DNA of 28,553 nucleotides from an uncultured Hungatella sp. (lineage in GTDB: Bacteria > Bacillota > Clostridia > Lachnospirales > Lachnospiraceae). The position numbers and the translations under genes were made by a program. The DNA lies in the NCBI GenBank assembly GCA_910588325.1, contig CAJUPP010000048.1, positions 1-28,553 on the forward strand. Direction: 5' to 3'. Positions 1-7,020 of the stretch are shown here, in pieces. Within the stretch, counting starts at the first letter, position 1; every line of letters starts with the position of its first letter. The notes beneath the pieces are model-generated. The model was not told the origin of the DNA. It saw only the letters and a program-made list of their open reading frames with translations, and searched no databases.

Positions 1-945
1 TGGGGCCAGTATCTTATGGATCTGGAGGACCTGGCAAAGGCGGCTGACTATGAAGCCACAGCCAATGCAGGTTTAATCGCAGCCTGCCGTGAAGTAGGGG
101 GCGGCTCCTTAAAATCCATTCCTTATCAGCCCAATGTATTTGCATTCTTCTACAATCAGGCTATTTTTGATGAGGCAGGCGTAACCAGCGTTCCTACCAC
201 ATGGGCCGAACTGGATGAGGCTTGTGCAAAGATCAAGGAAGCCGGCTACACTCCTATCACCTGTGATGACGCTTACATTACCTGTATGTTCGGTTACCAT
301 ATGTCCAGACTGGTAGGCGAGCCCAAGACCGAAGAGATCGTCAAGGGCGGCCAGTGGGATGACCCGGCAGTTATCGCTACGGCAGAGGCATATGCTGATT
401 TTGCAAGCAAGGGATACTTCTCCGAGACCATCGCCTCCAATGTATGGCCTGCAGGCCAGAATCAGGAACTGGCTATGGGAACAGCTGCTATGTACTTAAA
501 CGGCTCCTGGCTGCCAAACGAAGTAAAAGATATGGCAGGGGATGACTTTGTATGGGGATGCTTCAGCTATCCGGCAGTAGACGGCGGAACCGACGGCGTG
601 GATGCAGCAAACTACGGTGCTCAGGTTCTGGCTATCAACAAGGATTCCCAGAATGCAGAGAACGCATTTAAGCTGATCTGCTACATCACCCAGGGTGAAT
701 TTGACAAGATGCTTTCCGAGCTGTCGATCGGTATCCCGGCAGACTCCAACAACACCGAGTGGCCTGCACTGATCTCCTGTGTAAAACCGGTTATGGACAG
801 CATGACCACCCGTTATCCGTGGGCAGCAGGTGCTGAGGCCAATGCTGACATGACTCCTATTATCAAGGAGAACTTCTTAAAGCTCTGCGGCGGCAGCGTG
901 GATGCTCAGGGATTCGTGGACGCACTGAAGAAGGCAGGAAACTAA
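1..945 (+). CDS. Sugar ABC transporter substrate-binding protein, C-terminal part (5' end outside window)
   Basis: The frame is open from base 1 to the TAA at 943-945, giving about 314 residues without signal peptide or lipobox, so the N-terminus lies upstream of the window. The visible part has the look of a family 1 extracellular solute-binding protein: a YQPNVFAFFYN segment, the hinge-type stretch TWAELDEACAKIKEAGY and a late GTAAMYLNGSW motif typical of carbohydrate-binding lipoproteins. It would capture an oligosaccharide outside the membrane and hand it to the two permeases that follow. The next gene starts 58 bp downstream with a terminator in the gap, a common arrangement that lets binding protein be made in excess over permease. 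The sugar cannot be told from the sequence. Family assignment is secure; substrate is unknown. Confidence 0.9.
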   Translation, partial: WGQYLMDLEDLAKAADYEATANAGLIAACREVGGGSLKSIPYQPNVFAFFYNQAIFDEAGVTSVPTTWAELDEACAKIKEAGYTPITCDDAYITCMFGYHMSRLVGEPKTEEIVKGGQWDDPAVIATAEAYADFASKGYFSETIASNVWPAGQNQELAMGTAAMYLNGSWLPNEVKDMAGDDFVWGCFSYPAVDGGTDGVDAANYGAQVLAINKDSQNAENAFKLICYITQGEFDKMLSELSIGIPADSNNTEWPALISCVKPVMDSMTTRYPWAAGAEANADMTPIIKENFLKLCGGSVDAQGFVDALKKAGN

Positions 946-950
946 AACTA

Positions 951-980
951 AAAAGGCGGCAGGATTCGCTGCCGCCTTTT
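951..980 (+). terminator. Rho-independent terminator/attenuator between binding protein and permeases
   Basis: Perfect 12-bp stem: AAAAGGCGGCAG (951-962) pairs with CTGCCGCCTTTT (969-980) around a 6-nt loop, and the 3' arm ends in TTTT. It lies 5 bp after the stop of the binding-protein gene and 23 bp before the first permease. It probably acts as a partial terminator inside the operon. Confidence 0.85.
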
Positions 981-1003
981 ATTAATGAAAGGGGGAAACC
1001 GGG

Positions 1004-1909
1004 ATGAAACGAAATAAAGGCATGATCATACTGTTTTTAGCTCCGGCAGTGTTGATATTTTCTATTATTTTCCTATATCCCATCATCCGCACCATTATCA
1101 TGAGCTTTTTCAGGATCGACGGAATCACGGACCCGGTGGCTAAATGGCAGTTTACAGGCCTGGATAACTTTGTAAAGTTAGCCAATACCAGTTTGTTCCG
1201 TATCTCCATGTGGAATCTGCTTCGGATCTGGCTTTTCGGAGGCCTTATCGTTATGTCTCTGGCTCTTTTGTTTGCCGTCATCATCACCAGCGGAATCCGC
1301 TTTAAAAGCTTTTTCCGGGCGGTTATCTATCTGCCCAATATCGTCAGTGCCGTTGCCCTGGCTACCATGTGGCTTCAGTATGTATACAGCCCCAAGTTCG
1401 GCCTTTTAAAAACCGTTTTTTCCAATCTGGGCCTTACAAGCTTAGCCAAGGTTCAGTGGCTGGACAATGACCACAAATTTGCTGCTCTTTTACTTGCCTA
1501 CTGTTTTGGAATGGTTGGATATCACATGCTTATTTTTGCCAGCGGCATTGAGCGCATCAGCGCCGATTATTTTGAGGCCGCCACGTTGGACGGAGCCAAC
1601 AAGTTCAATCAGTTCCGTTATATCACGCTTCCTCTGTTAAAGGGTGTTTTTAAGACGAACATTACCATGTGGAGTGTTACCAGTGTGGGCTTCTTCGTGT
1701 GGTCCCAGCTGTTTTCTACCGTTACGGCGGATACACAGACCATCACCCCCATGGTTTACATGTATATGCAGATCTTCGGTGCAGGAAACAGCATCACGGA
1801 GAGAAACTCCGGCCTGGGCGCCGCCATCGGCGTTCTCCTAAGCATCTGCGTGGTAGCGATCTTCTGGGTGTGCAACCATCTTCTGAAAGATGATGACCTG
1901 GAATTCTAA
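1004..1909 (+). CDS. Carbohydrate ABC transporter permease (MalF/UgpA type)
   Basis: This 301-residue integral membrane protein is a subunit of a binding-protein-dependent sugar importer (CUT1 class). An N-terminal membrane segment lies at about residues 7-29 (LFLAPAVLIFSIIFLYPII), with five further hydrophobic segments. The cytoplasmic EAA loop that contacts the ATPase is visible as EAATLDGA at about residues 194-201, followed by a P-containing helix and LP. The start ATG at 1004 has AGGGGGAA upstream at good distance. It follows a binding-protein gene and is followed after 15 bp by the partner permease, so the two probably form the heterodimeric channel. No ATPase gene is visible, which suggests a shared MsmX-type ATPase encoded elsewhere. 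Confidence 0.93.
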   Translation: MKRNKGMIILFLAPAVLIFSIIFLYPIIRTIIMSFFRIDGITDPVAKWQFTGLDNFVKLANTSLFRISMWNLLRIWLFGGLIVMSLALLFAVIITSGIRFKSFFRAVIYLPNIVSAVALATMWLQYVYSPKFGLLKTVFSNLGLTSLAKVQWLDNDHKFAALLLAYCFGMVGYHMLIFASGIERISADYFEAATLDGANKFNQFRYITLPLLKGVFKTNITMWSVTSVGFFVWSQLFSTVTADTQTITPMVYMYMQIFGAGNSITERNSGLGAAIGVLLSICVVAIFWVCNHLLKDDDLEF

Positions 1910-1924
1910 AAGGAGGGGAAGATT

Positions 1925-2800
1925 ATGTTGAAAAAAAGCAAATACCGTGAACCGGTAAACTGGAGAAAAGAACTTCGTCTTGCCCCCGGATACCTGATTC
2001 TGCTTCTGTGGATTTCTTTCACCTTTGTTCTTCTGGGATGGGTGCTGTTAGCCAGCTTCTCCACCACCAAGGAGATTTTCTCCAACAAGCTGCTGGCTTC
2101 AGGGCTGCATTTTGAAAACTATGAGAAGGCATGGATCAATTCCGATGTGGCCGGGATTTTCAGAAACTCTCTTATATACTCTGTCATCTCGTGCAGCCTT
2201 TTGATTGTCATCTGCGCTCCGGCTGCCTACGTTCTGGCCCGGTTTGTATTCCCGGGAAACAAGCTGATCCAGACAGGCTTCGTGTCTGCCATGGGCGTTC
2301 CGGTGGTTATGATCGTTCTTCCGCTGTTTGGCATCGTAGCCAATCTGGGAATCCTGAATCATGTGATGAGCAATGCCATTTTGCTGATTTTTCTCTATAT
2401 CGGCATCAACATTCCTTACACCACCATCTTCCTGATGACATTTTTCGGCAACCTGTCACGGGCTTTTGAGGAGGCGGCCGCCATCGACGGATGCCCTCCC
2501 ACCAAGACCTTCTGGCTGATTATGCTGCCTATGGCCCAGCCAGGCATCATAACCGTAACTATATTTAACTTTATCAATATCTGGAATGAGTATTTTATCT
2601 CCCTGATCTTTGCCAACTCCGATAAGCTGCGTCCAATCGCTGTGGGACTTTACTCCATGATCAATTCCATGAAGTACACCGGAGACTGGGCCGGCATGTT
2701 TGCGGCAGTGGTTATTGTATTCCTGCCTACCTTTATCCTGTATATTTTCCTGTCAGAGAAGATCATTGCAGGTGTTACCGGAGGCGGCGTAAAAGGATAA
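1925..2800 (+). CDS. Carbohydrate ABC transporter permease (MalG/UgpE type)
   Basis: This 291-residue membrane protein is the second permease of the same sugar importer. It has a hydrophobic N-terminal segment at about residues 17-42 and the EAA loop EAAAIDGCPP at about residues 183-192, then a conserved P-G-I motif (QPGIITV) and IWNEYF, which are typical of MalG-like subunits. AAAGGAGGGG lies just before the ATG and overlaps the end of the preceding gene, so the two permeases are probably co-translated. A hairpin about 110 bp downstream looks like the operon terminator. Family is secure; the transported sugar is unknown. Confidence 0.93.
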   Translation: MLKKSKYREPVNWRKELRLAPGYLILLLWISFTFVLLGWVLLASFSTTKEIFSNKLLASGLHFENYEKAWINSDVAGIFRNSLIYSVISCSLLIVICAPAAYVLARFVFPGNKLIQTGFVSAMGVPVVMIVLPLFGIVANLGILNHVMSNAILLIFLYIGINIPYTTIFLMTFFGNLSRAFEEAAAIDGCPPTKTFWLIMLPMAQPGIITVTIFNFINIWNEYFISLIFANSDKLRPIAVGLYSMINSMKYTGDWAGMFAAVVIVFLPTFILYIFLSEKIIAGVTGGGVKG

Positions 2801-2909
2801 GTAGATAAAAATCTGAAATTTTTTTGTATTTCATGTATAACCAGCCATTTCCGGTCAATACTAATGACATACACCAGAGAAAATTAATACTTATCCTCCC
2901 CTTTTTAAT

Positions 2910-2950
2910 CGGTCCGTTTGTTTTTTGGCAAGCGGGCCGAATTTTTATTG
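2910..2950 (+). terminator. Probable terminator of the sugar ABC operon
   Basis: CGGTCCGTTTG (2910-2920) can pair with CAAGCGGGCCG (2929-2939), nine Watson-Crick pairs plus two G-U pairs, and is followed by AATTTTTATT. It lies about 110 bp after the second permease. The remaining sequence from 2801 to 3086 is AT-rich and shows no coding signal that I can support. Confidence 0.55.
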
Positions 2951-3086
2951 ATAAATCAAGGGTTTTGCGGCATCTGGTTTTTTCATCCCGGACGTTTGAA
3001 ACAATCATACACCACTTTTACACCATTTTTGCCTGAAAACAGTATCTATCATTGCATAATAAAAAGGGGGTGAATCCCTCTCTTAA

Positions 3087-3386
3087 ATGTATTATATTTT
3101 AGATATAAGGAAAGCAGCCGCCCATATCATGCCCTCTGGGTACAAAGTGGTTAGCCTCCTAGGTTAGTAAAAGCCTACCATTTATCTGGATACCTATTAT
3201 GAATTCTTTTTAGCAGGTGAAATGACAATAAGCAGCGCGGCAAAAAATATCTGCGACACTCTTCATACCTATGAAATGCTGGCGCTGCCTGACATTTCAT
3301 TTGATAATTTTGAAGAGGTGCTGTCTGATACCGTTTATTGGTATAGCAGAAAAACAAACCAAATTTCCATAGCCTTTGAAAAATAG
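3087..3386 (+). pseudogene. Decayed small ORF, about 99 codons with two tandem in-frame stops
   Basis: One reading frame runs from ATG 3087 to TAG 3384-3386 and is interrupted only by adjacent TAG and TAA codons at 3165-3170. The first 26 codons begin MYYILDIRKAAAHIMPSG. After the double stop the same frame continues for 71 sense codons (through FFLAGEMTISSAAKNIC and DTVYWYSRKTNQ) before the terminal stop. The amino-acid composition looks like a real protein on both sides, so I read it as a dead gene rather than chance. I do not recognise the family with confidence. A GGGGGTG stretch precedes the start but is about 17 nt away, longer than usual. It sits beside another broken gene, suggesting a decayed accessory strip. 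Confidence 0.5.
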
Positions 3387-3414
3387 CTGTTCTCTAGAAA
3401 AAATAAAGAAATTG

Positions 3415-3444
3415 TTGCAATCGCAAACCAATAAAGCGTATAAT
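3415..3444 (+). promoter_or_regulatory. Sigma-70/SigA-type promoter upstream of the Rpn-like pseudogene
   Basis: TTGCAA (3415-3420) and a perfect TATAAT (3439-3444) are separated by 18 bp. They lie about 60 bp before the start of the broken nuclease gene, so transcription of the relic may persist. Confidence 0.6.
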
Positions 3445-3501
3445 GGAATTATGAATCAAAAGAGGGCTTTGGAGAGATAATTTGAAGAAAAGAGGCATAG
3501 G

Positions 3502-4359
3502 ATGGACTTAAGAGATACCGACACCAGCATTGCATACCAGAACAAAGACATTGTCTCCAAGTTTTTTGGGCAGCAGATGAAGGGGAAATCCCTCTCTCTG
3601 TTTGGCCTGAAAAACGATTTGAAGGTGGTGGATGCAAGGCCTACCAATATTCCCATTGTACAGGCAAGAGAACTTCGGATGGACAACTTGTTTGTTCTGG
3701 AAGACGGCAGCGTAGCGATTTTAGATTATGAAAGCACCTATAAAAAATCCAATTTTACCAAATATGGCCGATACATCATGGATGTGATTGACCGGTATTT
3801 AAAAGAAGGGGAAGAGCCTGATATCCATATGATGGTTTTATACACTGCGGACATTGACAAAGCGGAAGATTCCCTCACCCGGACAGCCTGAAGCATACAG
3901 ACAGAGGCCTCTTATCTCACCGGCATTCCTTCCGAAGAATGGCTGGAACATGTTAAAACCTGTATCACAGAGAAAAACGTGTCTGATGAAGTTCTTATGC
4001 ATCTGGTACTGCTGCCCTTAACCTATAAGGGAGAAGAAAAGAAACAGGAAGCTATCAAAGAATGTGTACATCTGGCAAGACAGATACCGGATAAGGAGCA
4101 GGAATCCTTTGCCCTGGCCGGAATCTTATCTTTTACCGATAAAGTAATTACCAAAGAAACCCAAAGATATATCAAGGAGGTGTTGAGCATGACACAGATT
4201 GGAAAAATGCTGATGGATGAAGGCGATATGAAGCGCGCTAAAAGAACTGCCAGAAATATGTTAAAGAGAGGTGATTCTCCGGAAGAAATTGCAGAGGTTT
4301 TAGAACTTCCTGTCGAAACTGTCAAAGCATGGGAAAAGGAAGCTTATGCAATGGCGTAA
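3502..4359 (+). pseudogene. Rpn-family (PD-(D/E)XK) nuclease-like gene interrupted by one in-frame TGA
   Basis: Two open stretches lie in the same frame: 3502-3888 (129 residues) and 3892-4359, separated only by a TGA at 3889-3891. Together they give about 285 residues, near the normal length of Lachnospiraceae Rpn-like proteins. The N-terminal half carries the nuclease-type core: RMDNLFVLEDGS with D61, then ILDYEST with E77, and a YTADIDKAE strand. The second half shows the family's usual tail: SYLTGIPSEEW, LVLLPLTYKG with an EAIKECVHLA helix, and a charged C-terminal region with EEIAEVLELPVE. Rpn proteins are recombination-promoting nucleases with transposase-like distribution. A single nonsense change is the simplest explanation. 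An internal restart at ATG 4009 or at ATG 4189 (preceded by AAGGAGG) might still give a C-terminal fragment. Confidence 0.78.
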
Positions 4360-4420
4360 ATTCATACACCAATTATTACACCAAATCAGTAACCGGATAT
4401 AAACCGGAACAACACAAAAA

Positions 4421-4500
4421 TAAAAGGAGGCTGTCAACTATACTCCATCTAAACGGCTGCAGACCGTAAGAATCAGGTATGGTTACAACCTCCCCTTTTA
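4421..4500 (-). terminator. Branched terminator downstream of the pectin-locus operon
   Basis: Read on the minus strand, TAAAAGGGGAGGTTGT (4485-4500) pairs imperfectly with ACAGCCTCCTTTTA (4421-4434), followed by TTTTTGTG. The 50-nt interior contains a second small palindrome, ACGGTCTGCAGCCGT (4452-4466), so the RNA may be Y-shaped. It lies about 30 bp beyond the stop of the aldo/keto reductase gene, the last gene of the minus-strand operon. Confidence 0.5.
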
Positions 4501-4527
4501 TACGGACGGAATGTCTGTTTTGTTACT

Positions 4528-5490
4528 TTATACTTTTACCAATTCCTCCCACTCTTCTTTCGTCAGTTGCCTTGTATGTTTTCTGTCAAGTTCCAAAATC
4601 TCTTTCATTCTGTCTTCATTGCTGCCGCCCATAATAAACACAGCCGGAAAAGGAGAACGGAATATGTATTCTGCCATCACCCAAGAAAGAGAAACTTCTT
4701 TTTTTCTAACAAGTTCTGCCAATCTTTCGGCCCTTTCTCGGTTAACCTTTGTATCATACTTTTTTCTGGTCTCCTGGCTGAGAGCGCCAAAACCTTTCTC
4801 CAGATAAAGCGGAAAATATCCCTCCGCCTGGGCCGAATACGCATATACCGGAATCATAAGCTTCTTATATTCTTCATATTCTCCCCCATCCATACATATG
4901 ACACTCCCGTCTCCCCAATCTTTTGCCGTACATACCCCCAGACCATACTGAATCTGAGAAGCACTGATTTTTTGGAGTCCATGAGCCTCTGCATATGCAT
5001 TGGCTTCTTTTATACGCTTTGTACTCCAGTTCGATACCCCAAAATATCGGATCTTTCCCTGGCTGATCCAATCATTCATCATTTCCACCACTTCACCGGC
5101 CTCATAACGCAGATCGTCTCTGTGAAGCCAGTAAAGATCAATATAATCTGTCTGCAGTGCCTTTAAACTGGCATCCCGTTCCTCCTCCAAATGTGTCCTT
5201 TCCAGATTGCCTCTGGTGGCATTATACCCTCTGGGCATAAGCCCTCCCTTGGTCCCTAAGAATACGGTCTCCCGATTATGGGAGGAAAGCCACTGTCCGA
5301 TCACCGTCTCACTGGCTCCCGCCCCTCCTTCCAGCCATTCCGCATAAGACCTGGCAGTATCAATCTGGTTTCCGCCTTCCTCAAAAAACAGATTCAGCAG
5401 CCGTTGACTGTGCTCTGTGGAAATGCGGCTTCCAAAATACAATGTTCCCAAAGCAATATCCGAAATCCTTCTTCCGTCAGCGGCAACCAT
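4528..5490 (-). CDS. Aldo/keto reductase
   Basis: This 320-residue NAD(P)H-dependent oxidoreductase has a (beta/alpha)8-barrel fold. The four catalytic residues of the family are in place: D44 and Y49 in IDTARSYAEW, K81 in LGTKGG and H123 in YWLHRDD. The C-terminal part has the expected cofactor-binding segment (FIMGGSNEDRMKEI). I chose ATG 5490 because GGAGG lies 8 nt before it and it gives only a 14-nt overlap with the upstream serine hydrolase. ATG 5523 (331 residues) also has a plausible AGGAG and cannot be excluded. The overlap suggests translational coupling. As last gene of the pectin locus it may reduce a keto-sugar or aldehyde formed from unsaturated uronic acids; the substrate is inference. 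Confidence 0.9.
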   Translation of the reverse strand: MVAADGRRISDIALGTLYFGSRISTEHSQRLLNLFFEEGGNQIDTARSYAEWLEGGAGASETVIGQWLSSHNRETVFLGTKGGLMPRGYNATRGNLERTHLEEERDASLKALQTDYIDLYWLHRDDLRYEAGEVVEMMNDWISQGKIRYFGVSNWSTKRIKEANAYAEAHGLQKISASQIQYGLGVCTAKDWGDGSVICMDGGEYEEYKKLMIPVYAYSAQAEGYFPLYLEKGFGALSQETRKKYDTKVNRERAERLAELVRKKEVSLSWVMAEYIFRSPFPAVFIMGGSNEDRMKEILELDRKHTRQLTKEEWEELVKV

Positions 5491-6961
5491 CAGATTCTGC
5501 CTCCAAAACTCCCTGAAATTCATGAAACTTCGTCTCCTCTGTCTTCCTCATAAACAGAGTCAGCCTTCCATCCTCCGAGAATATCAATTTAAAATGAACC
5601 GCCGCCACCATTTCATCCGTCAGCCAGGTACGGATATAAAGCGTATCACTGTCACACCACACAGCCGAGGAGACACAATACTGATGATACTCCGGAAAAT
5701 AACCACCTGCGTTTTCTCCCAACCCAAATACAATCTCATGGCTTCCCCGCTGGTTTTCATATTCCAGAACCCCTTTTTTCCCGCTCTCAAAGCGAACCCT
5801 CATGCGCCGGAACCCATCTTTGTTGGGATAAAAATAGTAATCCTGTCCATCCGCCATACTCTGTATCCTGTCTGTTTCCTGCTTCTCTGTTTCCTCCTTC
5901 TCTGCCTCCAGAACCGGCAGAGTAAGGCAGGCTGTCAGCTGTGCCAGTCTTTCCTGCCCTTCTCTGGCCCTGTCATCCTCCGGCAGCGGCTTATCCGACA
6001 GATGCTCAAACACTTCCGTCAAAATCTCATTCCGAATCATGTCGCTTCCGTTTGCTATCCCCTGCGTATCTGCAGTGGTCACAATCACCATATCCTGCTT
6101 CGGAAAGCACATAGTATCCTGGCTTCCCATCCCCAGCATGGCAAAACCGTCATCCGGCATTTTCCAGAACTGATATCCGTATCCCCAGTCAGCCATGGAA
6201 CTCATCATGGTCGGGGTCTGAAATTTCACCGCCCTGTCCAGATACTCCTTGGGATACACCTGACGTCCCTTCTCTTTCCCGTAATCCTCCGGATGTTTTC
6301 CGCCGCTTAACAGCATCAGCCCCACCAGCATCATATCCCTGGGCTTTGCCATCAGCCCTGTTCCTCCCATGGACACTCCAAAGGGGTCCGGTATCACATA
6401 GCTTTCTTCCGAAAATCCGATTTCCCGCAGCACACGCTCCTTTAAGAAATCCAGAAGCTTCTGCCCTGTCAGCTTCTCCACCAATGCGCAAAGCGTATGG
6501 GAAGCCGAGGTATCATACATAAACACCTGCCCCGGCCGATGAGTGGGAACCGTCTGAAAAAAGCTTCTCACCCAGTTCTCTGTGGTACTGGTCTTATTGT
6601 AGGTGGTCATATTGTGGCAGCTTTCCATTTTCAGCATATCCTCAATGGTCATCTCCCCCATCCACGGATGGACCTTTCCCGGAAGATACTCCGGAAAATA
6701 TTCACAAATCCTGTCATTAAGACGGAGTCTCCCCTCCTGCACCAAAAGTCCAATAGCAAGCGAAGTATAGCTCTTAGTCTGTGAAAACATCCTGTGAAGA
6801 GTATCCCTGCCATAAGGCTCATAATAAGCTTCCAACACCAGTTTTCCGTGTCTGGCAACCAAAAGGCTGTGCATCGGAAGCTTATGCTCCTTTAGTTTTT
6901 CGATTAACCGGCACAGAGAACTGCTGGGAATCCCCTGTGCCTCCGGTGTACTTATTCTCAT
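5477..6961 (-). CDS. Serine hydrolase, beta-lactamase/class C (AmpC-EstB) fold
   Basis: This 494-residue protein has a penicillin-binding/beta-lactamase-type catalytic domain in roughly the first 330 residues. The nucleophile motif SxxK is present as S60-Q-T-K63, a YDTSASH stretch at about 165-171 stands where class C enzymes have YxN, and GYGYQFW marks the late part of the domain. Residues about 355-480 form an additional C-terminal beta-rich region (VRFESGKKGVLEYENQ). No signal peptide is seen, so it is probably cytoplasmic. AAAGGAAAGAG precedes the ATG at 6961. It lies between the beta-propeller gene and the aldo/keto reductase in the pectin operon, so an esterase role on acetylated or methylated oligosaccharides is more likely than beta-lactam resistance, but this is inference. 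Confidence 0.88.
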   Translation of the reverse strand: MRISTPEAQGIPSSSLCRLIEKLKEHKLPMHSLLVARHGKLVLEAYYEPYGRDTLHRMFSQTKSYTSLAIGLLVQEGRLRLNDRICEYFPEYLPGKVHPWMGEMTIEDMLKMESCHNMTTYNKTSTTENWVRSFFQTVPTHRPGQVFMYDTSASHTLCALVEKLTGQKLLDFLKERVLREIGFSEESYVIPDPFGVSMGGTGLMAKPRDMMLVGLMLLSGGKHPEDYGKEKGRQVYPKEYLDRAVKFQTPTMMSSMADWGYGYQFWKMPDDGFAMLGMGSQDTMCFPKQDMVIVTTADTQGIANGSDMIRNEILTEVFEHLSDKPLPEDDRAREGQERLAQLTACLTLPVLEAEKEETEKQETDRIQSMADGQDYYFYPNKDGFRRMRVRFESGKKGVLEYENQRGSHEIVFGLGENAGGYFPEYHQYCVSSAVWCDSDTLYIRTWLTDEMVAAVHFKLIFSEDGRLTLFMRKTEETKFHEFQGVLEAESDGCR

Positions 6962-7020
6962 ATCAATGACTCTTTCCTTTCGCTGTTACTCACGTATAAG
7001 GAATCACATAGGTCCGCCCC

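Noticed and set aside
3889..3891. In-frame TGA considered as a selenocysteine codon
   Set aside because: Rpn-type nucleases are not selenoproteins and I see no convincing SECIS-like hairpin immediately after the codon.
4421..4500. Structured stretch considered as a riboswitch or T-box leader
   Set aside because: It lies downstream of the minus-strand operon and before no plus-strand gene; the U-run on the minus strand fits a terminator.
5417..6310. 297-codon plus-strand frame over the serine hydrolase
   Set aside because: Antisense shadow: rich in Cys, His, Pro and Leu runs without domains, and the minus-strand gene has all catalytic motifs.
5477..6961. Beta-lactam resistance enzyme
   Set aside because: The SxxK motif is shared by many esterases; no signal peptide, an extra C-terminal region and a pectin-operon context argue against a resistance role.
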